Positions 53,404 through 64,000 of a stretch of 64,000 nucleotides of DNA are shown here, in pieces. The notes beneath the pieces were generated by a model that did not search any database, was not told where the DNA came from, and saw only the letters and a program-made list of their open reading frames with translations. Made by a program: the position numbers and the translations under genes. The stretch is from positions 2,852,001 to 2,916,000 of the forward strand of contig OX596337.1 of the NCBI GenBank assembly GCA_951394405.1, given 5' to 3'. The first letter of the stretch is position 1, and the number at the start of each line of letters is the position of its first letter. Source of the DNA: Coprinellus micaceus. Lineage: Eukaryota > Basidiomycota > Agaricomycetes > Agaricales > Psathyrellaceae.

Positions 53404-56400
53404 GTGGCGGAAGGGAAATTTGTCAGGGGCAGTTCTGATCCATTGATTGATCCAGCTAGTAAGCCGTTGTTTGCCAGTCATCGTCGCGCTCTGCAACCGC
53501 CAACGACGCCACGACGACGACCGGCATCCTTCAACCCTCCTTCTGGCTTCAAGGACCTTATGGACGGCAACGGAGATGCAACGCACGATACCCCGCCCTC
53601 ACCGCCGAAGGAACTTCCAGTGAATGGTACTGGGGAAGACCCATCGACCTCTGGCAGGACCGACGAGCTCGATGCACCCCCTGCTGTGCAGACACCTCGC
53701 ATTTCTATAACCGACTTTGGATCAGAAACACCTTCGCGATTCATCGATGTTGAAATTGAGAAGGAGGAATTGGTGGTGGAGCAGGTGGAAGCCGAGGTTG
53801 AGGTTGTGACGCCTCCACTGTCTAGCGAGGAGGAGGTTCGTGAACTAGAGATCGACAACGACAACGAATCATTGCCACCGCCTACCCCAGCGAAGGATAC
53901 GATACAGGTGGAAGTTGACCCTCATCCTCTCCCTCCTTCCCCTCCACAACCCGAACGCACCTCGTCCCTTTCCACCAATGGTCACCCTGATCCACGACCG
54001 CAGTCACCGACACCCTCCACGACTAGTGGTTCGTCGAACATCGCCCACAAACGAACGCAGACGAGCTTCCAAGGCCACCACATGTCCAAGGTTCTGATAT
54101 CCTCGGCGCTGGACCAGATTGCTTCTTCGAAGGAGGCGAAGCGCTCCGCACCGCTGAAGGAGAGCACTCAGAAAGCCACTGAGCTGCTTCAGGCAGGTCG
54201 AGTCGGAGAGAGCCCGAGAGATATTCTGGAACCCCTACGGCTAGCTTGCGAAACGAAGAATGAGAAGCTCATGGCCGTTAGCTTGGATTGCATATCTAAA
54301 TTGATTGGATTCGACTTCTTCGCGGACGAAGATATTGACCTCCCACAACGACCGTCCCCACCTCCTTCCCCCAACCCCAATCGCCGATCGTCTATCCCGG
54401 ATGGGAACCAATCAATACCCCAACCTTCGCTTGTCGACCTCGTCGCGCATACCATCGTGTCTTGCTACACCGAAACTACACCCGACACGGTCTGCGTGCA
54501 GATTGTGAAGGCAATCTTGAACTTGGTGGTCTCTACCACAACCGTAGTGCACCATTCGTCCTTGCTTAAGTGTATCCGGACTGTTTATAACATCTACATG
54601 TTAAGCGCAGAATTGCGCACGCAACAAGTCGCACAAGCAGCGCTCAGCCAAATGGTGGACCACATCTTCAATCGGAGTGGGTTGGAGGACGAAGCCAGGC
54701 ATTCAGTGGAGCGGAGGAACAGTCTCGCAGCTTCTGTGCCCGAGTCACTACCGGAGTCGAACACTACGGAAGAGGAGACGCCATCTTCAGACCGGTCAAT
54801 GACGCCAACCGAGCTTTCTAAAGTCGCATCACCTTCAGAGGAGCTAGGAGATTCGGGTGAAGACCTGGATTCAAATATGTACGTTGCTCTTCAAGTTAAA
54901 TAGCTATGTGCACTCATCCATATGCAGAGAGCCCAAGGATTCAGCAGAAGAAGCCAAGGAGGACGCGCAGCGAACGGAGGATGTAGACGCAAGCCAAATA
55001 CTGGAGGTCCCGCCAGAGGCCAATGGGGTGCACCTGGAGGAGCACCAGTTGACCCTGCGAGACCTTTTCGTAAAAGATGCCTTCCTAATCTTCCGGGCCC
55101 TTTGCAAGAAGTCCAGGGAGCCTCTCTCGGTTGAAAGGTACGCAAAATAGTGTTGTTACACGCAAAACATGCCTACCTTTATCTAGTGAACGGGATCCCA
55201 AATCTCCAGCAATGCGGTCGAAGCTGTTCGCCCTACAGCTCATTCTGAGAATTCTGAACGGCCACATGAACTTCATCGTCCACCCTACGTCGATACTATA
55301 TTCCGTCTCAAACAATGAGGCGGCGCATTTCGCCCAGGCAATCTCACAACATTTGTGCCTCAGCGTCAGTAAGAATGTTATCAGCCCCGTTCCCGACATC
55401 TTCGAGATTAGTGTCGAGATTTTCTGGCGAATTCTTTCGGGTATGCGAACGAAGCTGAAGGTGAACCCGACTTTTTCGACATTTGATACTCTACTCACTG
55501 TGGCAATAGAAAGAGATCGAGGTCCTACTTCACGAGATCTTCATCCCGATCCTCGAGATGAAGACATCGACGTTGAAGCAGAAAGCTGTCATCATGGGCA
55601 TGTTCTCGAGGCTATGCCAAGATCCCCAGGCTCTGGTAGAGATCTACCTGAACTACGACTGCGATCGCGAAGCCGCCGATAATATCTATGAACAGTGAGT
55701 ATGCGTGAAAGAGTGGACTCTTGATTTGGGCTGACCCACCACCCACCATTCAGTCTCATGAACATCATTTCGAAATTCGGGACCATAACTGCTGGCTCAA
55801 TTCCCCACGCGAAAGCAGCCACGGACTCCGTAACTGCCAGCCCTGCACTCAGCCCAACAACCAGCAGGACTCACGGTCAAGCAATGCCATCATGGAACTC
55901 AGGGGTGCTCTCGGTGTCTGGAACGTTGGATACTTCGCATCTTGGCCAGTCTGATGCTCAGTTAAAGCGACAGGCTCTGGAAGCACTAGTGGATGTCCTT
56001 CGTTCGTTGTCTGTTTGGGGTACTGCGGCTTCGGTCAACGCAGCCAAATCTCGTGATGATATGGTTCCACCTCCTTCAGCACGTTCACAGACGGGCGACC
56101 GTCGAGAGAACTCACTTTCAGCGCTCGGTAGCACCGAGGCTCTGCGAATTCAAACTCCAGAGCCCTTTGATGACCCTGGCCGGTTCGAGAGCGCCAAGCA
56201 GAGGAAAACGACGCTCCTGGAGGGCATTAAGAAATTCAATTACAAGCCCAAGAAGGTAGCCCGCTTCTTCATACTGCAGCTCTTGAAACTCACGGTGACG
56301 CAGGGTGTCCAATTCTTAATCGAAAGTGGATTCATTTCGAGCGAAGAACCCAAGGATGTAGCTGCTTTCCTTTTCCACACTGATGGTCTGAACAAGGCAA

Positions 56401-59400
56401 TGCTTGGTGAATACCTAGGAGAAGGGTCAGTGGTTTATTTTACATCTGGGAAAACCAATTGACGCATAAAGCCAGTGATACGCAGAACGTCGCCATTATG
56501 CATCAATTCGTCGACCTGCTCGATTTCTCTGGGGTCCAGTTTGTCGATGCTCTTCGTGCCTTCTTGCAGAAATTCCGACTTCCTGGAGAGTCACAGAAGA
56601 TTGATCGCTTTGTCCTCAAGTTTGCCGAGAGGTATATTGACGCTAACCCGAAGACCGCCTTCGCAAATGCTGGTGTGTGCATCTACCTCAAAGGAAGCTT
56701 CGAGACCATACTTACACCTCACAGAAACGGCCTATGTGCTCTCGTACTCCGTTATCATGCTCAACACCGACCTTTACAACCCGCAGGTTAAGCGCCGAAT
56801 GACTAAGCAAGACTTCGTCAAGAACAACCGTGGGATCAACGATGGAGCTGACCTGCCTGAAGAACTGCTCTCCGAGATCTTCGACGACATTGCTTCGAAT
56901 GAAATCCGGATGCAGGATGAAATCGAAGCCAAGATCCTACAACAGGGCGCGGCGGGTTTAGCGAATGCTTTTACTGGTGTTGGAAGGGACCTTCAGAAAG
57001 AAGCCTACATCCTACAGACCAGCGGAATGTCGAACAAGACCGAGGCAATGTTCAGAAACCTGAAGAGCTCGCACCGATCCGACCAGTTCTTTAGTGCGTC
57101 TCACACGGTCCACGTCCGCGCCATGCTTGAGGTTGCTTGGATGGCGTTCCTGGCTGGCCTGTCGGGGCCGCTTCAAGAGTCTGACGACTCGGAGGTTGTG
57201 GAGTTGTGCCTGGATGGATTCAAGAACGCCATTCGCATCGCTTGTTACTTCGATCTTGAGCTGCAACGAAATGCCTTCGTCACGACTCTGGGCAAATTCA
57301 CATTCCTCAACAACCTCGGTGAAATGAAGTCGAAAAACATGGATGCTATCAAAGCGCTCCTCGACGTTGCTGTTTCCGACGGGAACAACCTCAAGGGTTC
57401 GTGGAAGGATGTTTTGACCTGCGTCAGTCAATTGGAGCACATGCAGCTCATCGGCAGCGGCATTGACCCGACAGATAAAAAGGGGTAAGTTGTAACGTTC
57501 ATCCATCATAAATATCATGCTGAGTCGTCACGGGCAGGCGGTCAAAGAAACTGAACGAGGAGCTAGCGAATGAGAGTAGATCGACTCACATCACTGTGGC
57601 CGCGGACATGGTGTTCTCTCTGAGCCACCACTTGTCCAGTACCGCCATTGTCGACTTCGTACGGGCACTGTGCTCTGTCTCTTGGGAAGAAATCCAATCC
57701 TCCGGCATGTCACAACATCCCCGACTATTCAGCCTGCAGAAGCTCGTTGATATCTCCTACTACAACATGGGTCGTATTCGTATCGAATGGTCCAACATGT
57801 GGGAGATTTTGGGAGAGCACTTTAACCAGGTACAATATACACGTCCTGTTTCGTTTCTGAGGGCTAACCTTTGTGGTTATAGGTCTGCTGCCACTCGAAT
57901 ACGCACGTTAGCTTCTTCGCCTTGGATGCGCTACGACAATTGGCAATGCGCTTCTTGGAGAAGGAGGAGTTGGCCCACTTCGCTTTCCAAAAGGACTTCC
58001 TCAAACCGTTCGAATACACCATGATCCACAATCCTAACCCCGACATCCGCGACATGGTTCTTCAATGCCTCCATCAAATGATCCAGGCTCGCGTACGGAA
58101 CTTGCGCTCGGGTTGGAGAACAATGTTCGGTGTCTTCTCTGCGGCTTCCAAAGCCCAGAACGAGCGGGTCGCCCATTCCGCCTTTGAGCTTGTAACTCGG
58201 TTAAACCGAGACAGCTTCACCCCCATTGTGAAATACGGCGCCTTCACTGACTTGATTGTCTGCATCACCGAGTTCTGCAAGGTCAGCAAGTATCAGAAGA
58301 TCAGTCTCTTGGCTATTGCGATGCTGCGTGGCGTCATCCCCGTCATGCTGGAAAATCCAGAGTGTGCCCAGCTACTTGATAAAGCCAAGGTCAGCTCTGA
58401 GCAAGGGCTGGACGAGGGTATGATCAAGCTGTGGTGGCCCATCCTCTTTGGCTTCCGCGACATCATCATGAATGGGGAGGATCTCGAGGTTCGACGTTTG
58501 TCAGTCTTACTCTTCATTTCTGTTCGGTCTATTACTAATTACCCACTAGGGCACTTGATTCCCTGTTCACGACGCTGAAGACCTATGGCTCGACATACCC
58601 CCTCGATTTCTGGGACACGGTCTGTCAAGAACTCCTCCTTCAAATATTCGCTCCCTTGAAGAGCAAACAGGAGATGACCCGCTTCAGTACCCAGGAAGAC
58701 ATGAGTGTGTGGTTGTCCACCACCATGATCCAGGCGCTTCGTGACTTGATCGACTTGTATACATACTTCTTCGAGACCTTGGGGAGGATGCTTGATGGTC
58801 TATTCGATTTGCTTTCCATTTGTATTTGCCAAGGTAAGCCGCCTTTCTGTTAGACGCGCTTCACGAATGCGTAGCTCATGGATTCTATCAGAGGACAACA
58901 CTTTGTCAAGGATAGGAACCTCCTGTCTCCAACAATTCTTGGAGAGCAACGTGCAGAAGTTCACCCCTGCACTCTGGGAGAAGGTGATCACGACCTTCAG
59001 TAGGCTTTTCCGCACGACGACACCCCATCAGCTCTTCGACGAGGAGCTCCGTGCTGACCTTGACATCGATGTCGAGCCAGGAGTGAATGGCTCCGCGAAC
59101 GGAAACTTTACACAAGAAGCTCGTCAACAGGCGTTTTCTCAGATCATCTTCAAATGCATCCTCCAGCTTCTCCTCATCGAGACGACGACGGACCTCCTTC
59201 GCAATCAGGACTTCTACGCAAACATTCCGGCTGACCAGCTGCTCAAGCTTCTGGGGGTCCTGAATCACAGCTACAAGTTCGCGCACGAGTTCAACGAGGA
59301 TAAGGACTTGCGTACTGGCCTCTGGAAAGTTGGTGAGTACCCGCCAATGCACCCTTTGCTTGATCCGGCGCTGACATCCTTCAAAAGGTTTCATGAAGCA

Positions 59401-59862
59401 CCTACCGAACCTGCTCAAACAAGAGACCACCAGCGCAAGCACGGTCATGCACAACTTGCTGCTCATGTACCACGATGCCCGACCAGAGTATCAGGCGTCT
59501 CGCCCCCAAATCACTGAGCGTCTGCTTTTATTGGGGCTGGAGATCCTCGACACCTACAACAAACTGCGTCCCGACCCCTCTGGCAAGAATGTTCTGACAT
59601 GGAATCCCGTCGTCGCTGAGACCTTGGATGGATTCAGTCGCTTGGATGACAAGACTGTGAGTTTCATGCCCTATGTTTGATGCTCAATAAACGGAACACT
59701 GATTCTCATTCTCCGCGCCAGTTTGGCCGCTACCTCTCCGCTGTCTACCCCTTGGCTGTCGAGCTCCTGTCGCGGGACATCCCTCCGGAAATTCGACAGC
59801 CCCTCAAAACTTACTTCACCCGCGTCGGCCTGGCTCAGCGCATTATAGACAGTACCTCATAA
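53404..59862 (+). CDS. SEC7: Sec7-domain ARF guanine nucleotide exchange factor (Sec7/BIG type)
   Basis: Large gene of about ten exons ending IIDSTS at 59862. The open frame begins at 53404 without ATG; the first ATG in frame is at 53560 (MDGNGD), and an unseen upstream exon is also possible. After an acidic Ser/Pro-rich start comes the DCB-HUS region (VLISSALDQIASSKEAKRSA; VQIVKAILNLVVSTTTVVHH; FRALCKKSREPLS). The Sec7 domain lies at about 56200-56950: RKTTLLEGIKKFNYKPKKVA, VAAFLFHTDGLNKAMLGEYL, then FRLPGESQKIDRFVLKFAER with the catalytic Glu of the glutamic finger, and YSVIMLNTDLYNPQVKRRMT, which carries the YS, D and M residues of brefeldin-A-sensitive exchangers. The C-terminal HDS helices follow (VSFFALDALRQLAMRFLEKE). 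The protein activates ARF1 on late Golgi membranes. Confidence 0.93.
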
Positions 59863-60128
59863 TTTATCCATAGCCTTGCCGTCGTTCAAACGTTTAACGT
59901 TCGAACGTCTCACTCGTTACGCGTTACGTCTAGTTCATTCGGCCGTTCACCTACGTATATACATGCATTGGTAATCTGGATGGGAATATTGCATATATAT
60001 CGATTGGCTGCCTGAGCTCGGCGCTAAAAAAGTGAGATTAATGTTGAAGAGAAGAGACAAAGAAACAGGGGAGAACGAAGGAGAGTTGGTGCTCATTAAC
60101 TAGCGAAAGGAAAGGTCGTCCGTTTGTG

Positions 60129-63100
60129 TTACCGCTGGTATCCCATGTAAGTCTGTCCACCCCAGCCGGTGGGTTGGACCTGAACAGGAGCGGGACGAAG
60201 AGCGTCGTACATGTCTAGAACACGGTAGTTCAGCAGTGATCCACCAGGGCGGTAACTTATGTTGGCTCTTACCTCCAGGACGGGGCCCAGTGTTGTTCTG
60301 AGCTCCATCGTTCTCGAACGTTCCCGACTTCATCGAAGCGAAAATATTAGCAGGAGAATTGTCCTTGGGAGCTTGCTGAGGTAAAGGAGGGGCGGGAGGG
60401 GCAGCCAACGCATTGAACTGGCTTCCAGCGTTGGGGTTAAAGCTTGTGAATTCTGCAGCGGATTCGTTGGTAAGCCCAACTAGCACTTGAGAGGAACGAA
60501 ATTGCTTACGGGGTTGAAGAGGCTGCATGGTCTGCCCTGTAAACGCGGACCCACTCCCGAATGGTGACATCCCAAGTCCCCCAAACCCATTCCCATTCAT
60601 AGGCATGCCTGTCGGTTGAGCCATCATCGGCATGCCAGTGGGCTGGGCCATCATCATCGGCATCCCGGTCTGTTGCGGCAACATCATAGGTGGTGGGGAC
60701 AAACTCATCTGCATCTGGGGGATAGGGGGCACCCCAGGGTGCGTTGGAGCTCTCGTAGGCACAAACGAGTTGAAGCCAGTCGTAGTGGGGATTAGTGGTT
60801 GCAGTAAACCCTGATTCGCAGGGACGGGAGCGAAGGGACCTCTGGGCCCGTTATACGGTTGAGGTGGGGTGGGGGTGTGGGTCTGTAGAGCACCCATAGG
60901 AAGCGGGGAGCCGTTGAAGCCCATACCCATCTGGAAACTCGGAGTCTGGATGGGCGGGGACGCAGACATCGGCAGAGATTGAGGCGTATGGGCCAGCTGC
61001 GGGGCCTGAGGAGGTAAAGCCGACTCTCGCAGCTTCGAGAGGCGCGCAAGTTGGTCAAAGATGTCGGACTCGGTGGTCTTGGCGAGACTCGCAGTTCCGA
61101 CCGCGGGTGCAGCGGGCGGATGAGCTGGCGTGGCAGGAAGAACTGGGGCTGCTGGCGGAACCGCTGGTTCTGGCGCAGGGGCGGGAGGGGCAGAGGGAGC
61201 GCGGGGGGTTTGAGCAGGTGGAGTCGAGGCAACGGGTTTCGTCGAGCTAGGTCTGTTCGCCCATGGGTCGGCACCAAAGTTATCGTCAAAGCCAGAGGAG
61301 GGCGCAGCAAGCGCCGAAGATGACCGCGGAGGAGGCCGCACGGCTTCACTCGAAGTCGGTTGTGCGGATACAGGGGTGCTACTTTGGGGCGAGCTGGTGC
61401 GTTGGATGTTATCGGAGGCGCTATCAATGGCTTTGATATCGACGGTCGACAGCGGGAGGCTTCCCTTGGGAGTGGGCCTACCCCTTCTCGGCTTCAATAC
61501 ACCACCCGGGCCCGTCGTAAAGAGGTTGGGTGCTGGACGGCCAGAACTCTCGGCGGCTTGAAGCTGCTTGGCCAGCTCTTCGTCCCTACGGATCTGCTCT
61601 TGAACGTATGGGCTCGGTTTGTTGAGATTATCCGTGGGTTTCCGTTTTTCAATCGCCTTCTTCACCCGAATGATATCGCCCTCCTTCAAGCCAAGAGACC
61701 GCATCGTGCCGTCGGTTACATCGGCAAGAATAGTCTCGTCAATCTTGTCCTTCTCAAATGAGGAAGCATATCGTGTGCAGTCGTCCATATCGCAGCCCGC
61801 GCTCAGGAAGAAGTCAAACCAATCAATCTTCGGGGCCTTCCTGGGTGGAGGAGGACCCCGGCTGTTAGATCCAGAAGTCGATGCGTTGACTCTGGCCGTG
61901 ATCGCAAGAGGGACATCTTCATCCGATAGAGCGCCCCTTCGTCCTTTGGCCATGAGACGTTCGACGTACTTCATATCTTCGGACGACATCTTTTCAGCCG
62001 GAACCTCGACCGTCACGCCATTGATTTTGTGAAGGCGGAGCTTGCCATTGCTGAATCCAAGGAAAGCGGCATCGACTCTGAACTGGCCACTGCGATCGTG
62101 CCATGTACGTGTCTGATCTGGATCAGGGCCTGTATACACTGATGAGCGACAGCCCGAATCGACCAGTCCCATACATACGTTTCAATTCTTCTGATGGCTT
62201 AGAGGACGAGGGAGATGACGTGCCATTCGTTTCCAGTGGAGAGGGCCTGAAGTCGTTCCAATGTGTAAATAACAGACTCCCGAACACAGTCGACGACGTA
62301 CGATTTCGCCGCCTTCTCCTGCATCTCGCGTTCACGCTGTTCCGCCTTCGCCTTCTCTTCTTCTCGTCTCTTACGTTTCTCGCGTTCTTCGGACTCGCGC
62401 TTCTTCTTGAGCGCCTCTTCACGCTTCGCTGCCTCTGCTTCCATCTGGCGCTTTCGCTCGGCCGCAGCAGCCACGGCCGCGATTTCCGCCTGCTTGCGCG
62501 CTTCTGCATCTTCATCATCGTCCTCCACCTCACGGGGTGCAGCGGGAGTAGATCCGCCAGCTTGCAACTGTGGATTTTTAGCAATTGGAGCGATTTGTGG
62601 GCTGTGTACCTTACCTCAACGTACTGAGCGGGAACGACCCCTTCCCCTCCGTGTTGGTTGCGGCACTTCCACCATTCGTCGCCGTCGCGTTCCAACACAA
62701 GCAATTGCTCCCCCTCAGAAACACTGAGTTCGTCGTCTCCGTCGGCCTTGAAGTCATAGAGCGCCACCGCGAACTCGCCATCGTACTCTTCCTCCTCATC
62801 GACATGCTCCTCCAGGGGAATGATGACCGGGGACTCCTCGGAGAAGTGCACGGAGGGCTTGTTCGTGAGCGAAGGCTTTGCAGGTTCAGAGCGCGACGAT
62901 GACGACCCTGTCGCAATGGCCTTGGACGAGTGCACTTTCGCGAGGATCTCTTCCGCGTTGTCCTTGGACCCCGTGTGGAAGTGAAGGCTCGTCGGCGTGG
63001 GTCCGCCGATGTCAATGAGGACGTGCTTGGGCTTGTCGATCGAGGCATCCGTCACATCGCTCGTTTGCCATTTCTGCACGGCGGCCTGCACGAAGTGTGA

Positions 63101-63898
63101 GGATCAGCCAGCGCAGAGTCAGAGCGACGCACCTTGTCGGATTCTGAGGCAAAGAATAGGGACCCATTCCCAATCCCCAGCGTTCCCTTCTTCTTCTTGC
63201 CCTTCTTGTCGAGTTCAGAGACGGACCACGTCTTGATGTCGTCGGCGCTGAGCTTGTGAGACTGCACGCGGACTGCGGGGTCCTCGTAGTTGCTGAGCGA
63301 TGGACGCGGAGGCTGGAGTGGATCAGCACGTAGGCTCGACTAAGTTAGGAGGCACGTACCGACTCGGGAACCACTATAGCAGGGATGGCGGGCGCAGGCG
63401 TTGGCGCAGGACCCGAAGCCTCTTCGACGTAATTCGCAGGAACGTAGCCTGCGCCGTCGGCAGAGTCGTACTGCGCCAGTATCCAGTCGCCCTCCGTCTC
63501 GTACAATCTCAGCACGTCCTCCTCCTTTATTGCCAGTTCGCCATCTGCAGCCGGGTCGTAATCGTATAGAGCCTTGACTAGTGATGTGTGGGGGGCCTGA
63601 GGGCGTTGTGAGCTCTACACACAGACGACCTATTCGTGTACACACCTCTTCGACGTACGCCGCCGGAACCAACCCCACCGGGCCCTCATCCTCCTGAGAA
63701 TCGAGCTTGACTTTGACTTTCCACCAGCTGTACCACGATTAGACGAGGACTATACCGGACAACAACGACTCACTCGTCGTCAGTTCTTTCGAGCAGGAAC
63801 AGGAGCTGGTCCTCCTTGACGGCTACTTCGTCATCGGATTGCGGGACATAGTCGTAGGAGGCCTTGAGGACGGCCAGATACCTCACGAAGCCTGGCAT
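60129..63898 (-). CDS. SLA1: Sla1-like endocytic actin-patch adaptor
   Basis: Start ATG at 63898 (MPGFVRYLAVLKASYDYVPQ), about ten exons, last exon ends TGWGGQTYMGYQR at 60129. Domains in order: SH3-1 (ASYDYVPQSDDEVAVKEDQL), SH3-2 (KALYDYDPAADGELAIKEED; GYVPANYVEE), the Sla1 homology region (VRVQSHKLSADDIKTWSVSE; LIDIGGPTPTSLHFHTGSKD), SH3-3 (FAVALYDFKADGDDELSVSE; EWWKCRNQ), a highly charged helical linker, SHD1 (TWHDRSGQFRVDAAFLGFSN; VEVPAEKMSSEDMKYVERLM), SHD2/SAM-like (WFDFFLSAGCDMDDCTRYAS; LKEGDIIRVKKAIEKR), and a Pro/Gln/Met-rich tail with several QPTGMPM/QTGMPM repeats like the LxxQxTG sites of yeast Sla1. The protein links cargo, Pan1/End3 and Las17 at clathrin endocytic sites. Complete. 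Confidence 0.93.
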
Positions 63899-64000
63899 GG
63901 TCGCGATGGAGAGAAAGCGGGGTCGAGTGGACCGTGTGCAACGCGGTTCAGGTTCAAAGCGGGCAAGCTGATTGATCAAACCTAAACAGCACTCGCGATG

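Noticed and set aside
1..64000. CRISPR arrays, bacterial operons, rRNA or tRNA genes
   Set aside because: None seen; the intron-rich genes are eukaryotic and no complete tRNA or rRNA signature was found by eye.

Overview
This window is nuclear DNA of a filamentous basidiomycete, most likely an Agaricomycete. The evidence is dense genes with many 45-65 base GT-AG introns, a Plavaka-family DNA transposase, a TET/JBP-type dioxygenase of the fungal kind, and conserved fungal genes (chitin synthase, Sla1, Sec7, Coq10). There is no sign of bacterial organisation. Exon joins were made by eye from splice signals and reading frame, so internal boundaries are proposals.

The window splits in two. Positions 1 to about 38.5 kb are accessory and transposon-rich: an unannotatable left edge with a purine minisatellite and a possible solo LTR; a small protein with two CxxC-x11-HxC modules (2557-3899); weak or broken genes (4-8.7 kb); a nine-exon TET/JBP-like 2OG-Fe(II) dioxygenase (10540-13713); a lineage-specific gene with a 3' array of symmetric mini-exons (15482-19150); an RMI1-like OB-fold protein (19547-20461); a protein with an RNase H1 N-terminal (viroplasmin-type) domain (21367-22625); a second CxxC-x11-HxC protein (23161-23972); an apparently intact Plavaka transposase (24795-29546); a complete Ty1/copia element with identical 383-base LTRs (30488-36746) that splits a RING-finger gene; and a 636-base inverted-repeat element (37557-38192) lying between the broken RING gene and its intact paralogue (38546-39310).

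Positions 39.6-63.9 kb are a core block of housekeeping genes: chitin synthase (-), GST-like protein (+), CCHC zinc-knuckle protein (+), COQ10 (-), class I aminotransferase (+), a divergent 14-3-3 (+), deoxyhypusine synthase (-), Sec7 ARF-GEF (+) and the endocytic adaptor Sla1 (-). I saw no transposon in this block.

The most interesting material is in the accessory half: the TET/JBP-like enzyme some 11 kb from a transposase family described together with fungal TET/JBP expansions, the duplicated CxxC-x11-HxC module family with one copy just upstream of the transposase, the mini-exon array, and a very young copia insertion with a tRNA-iMet half-molecule type primer site.
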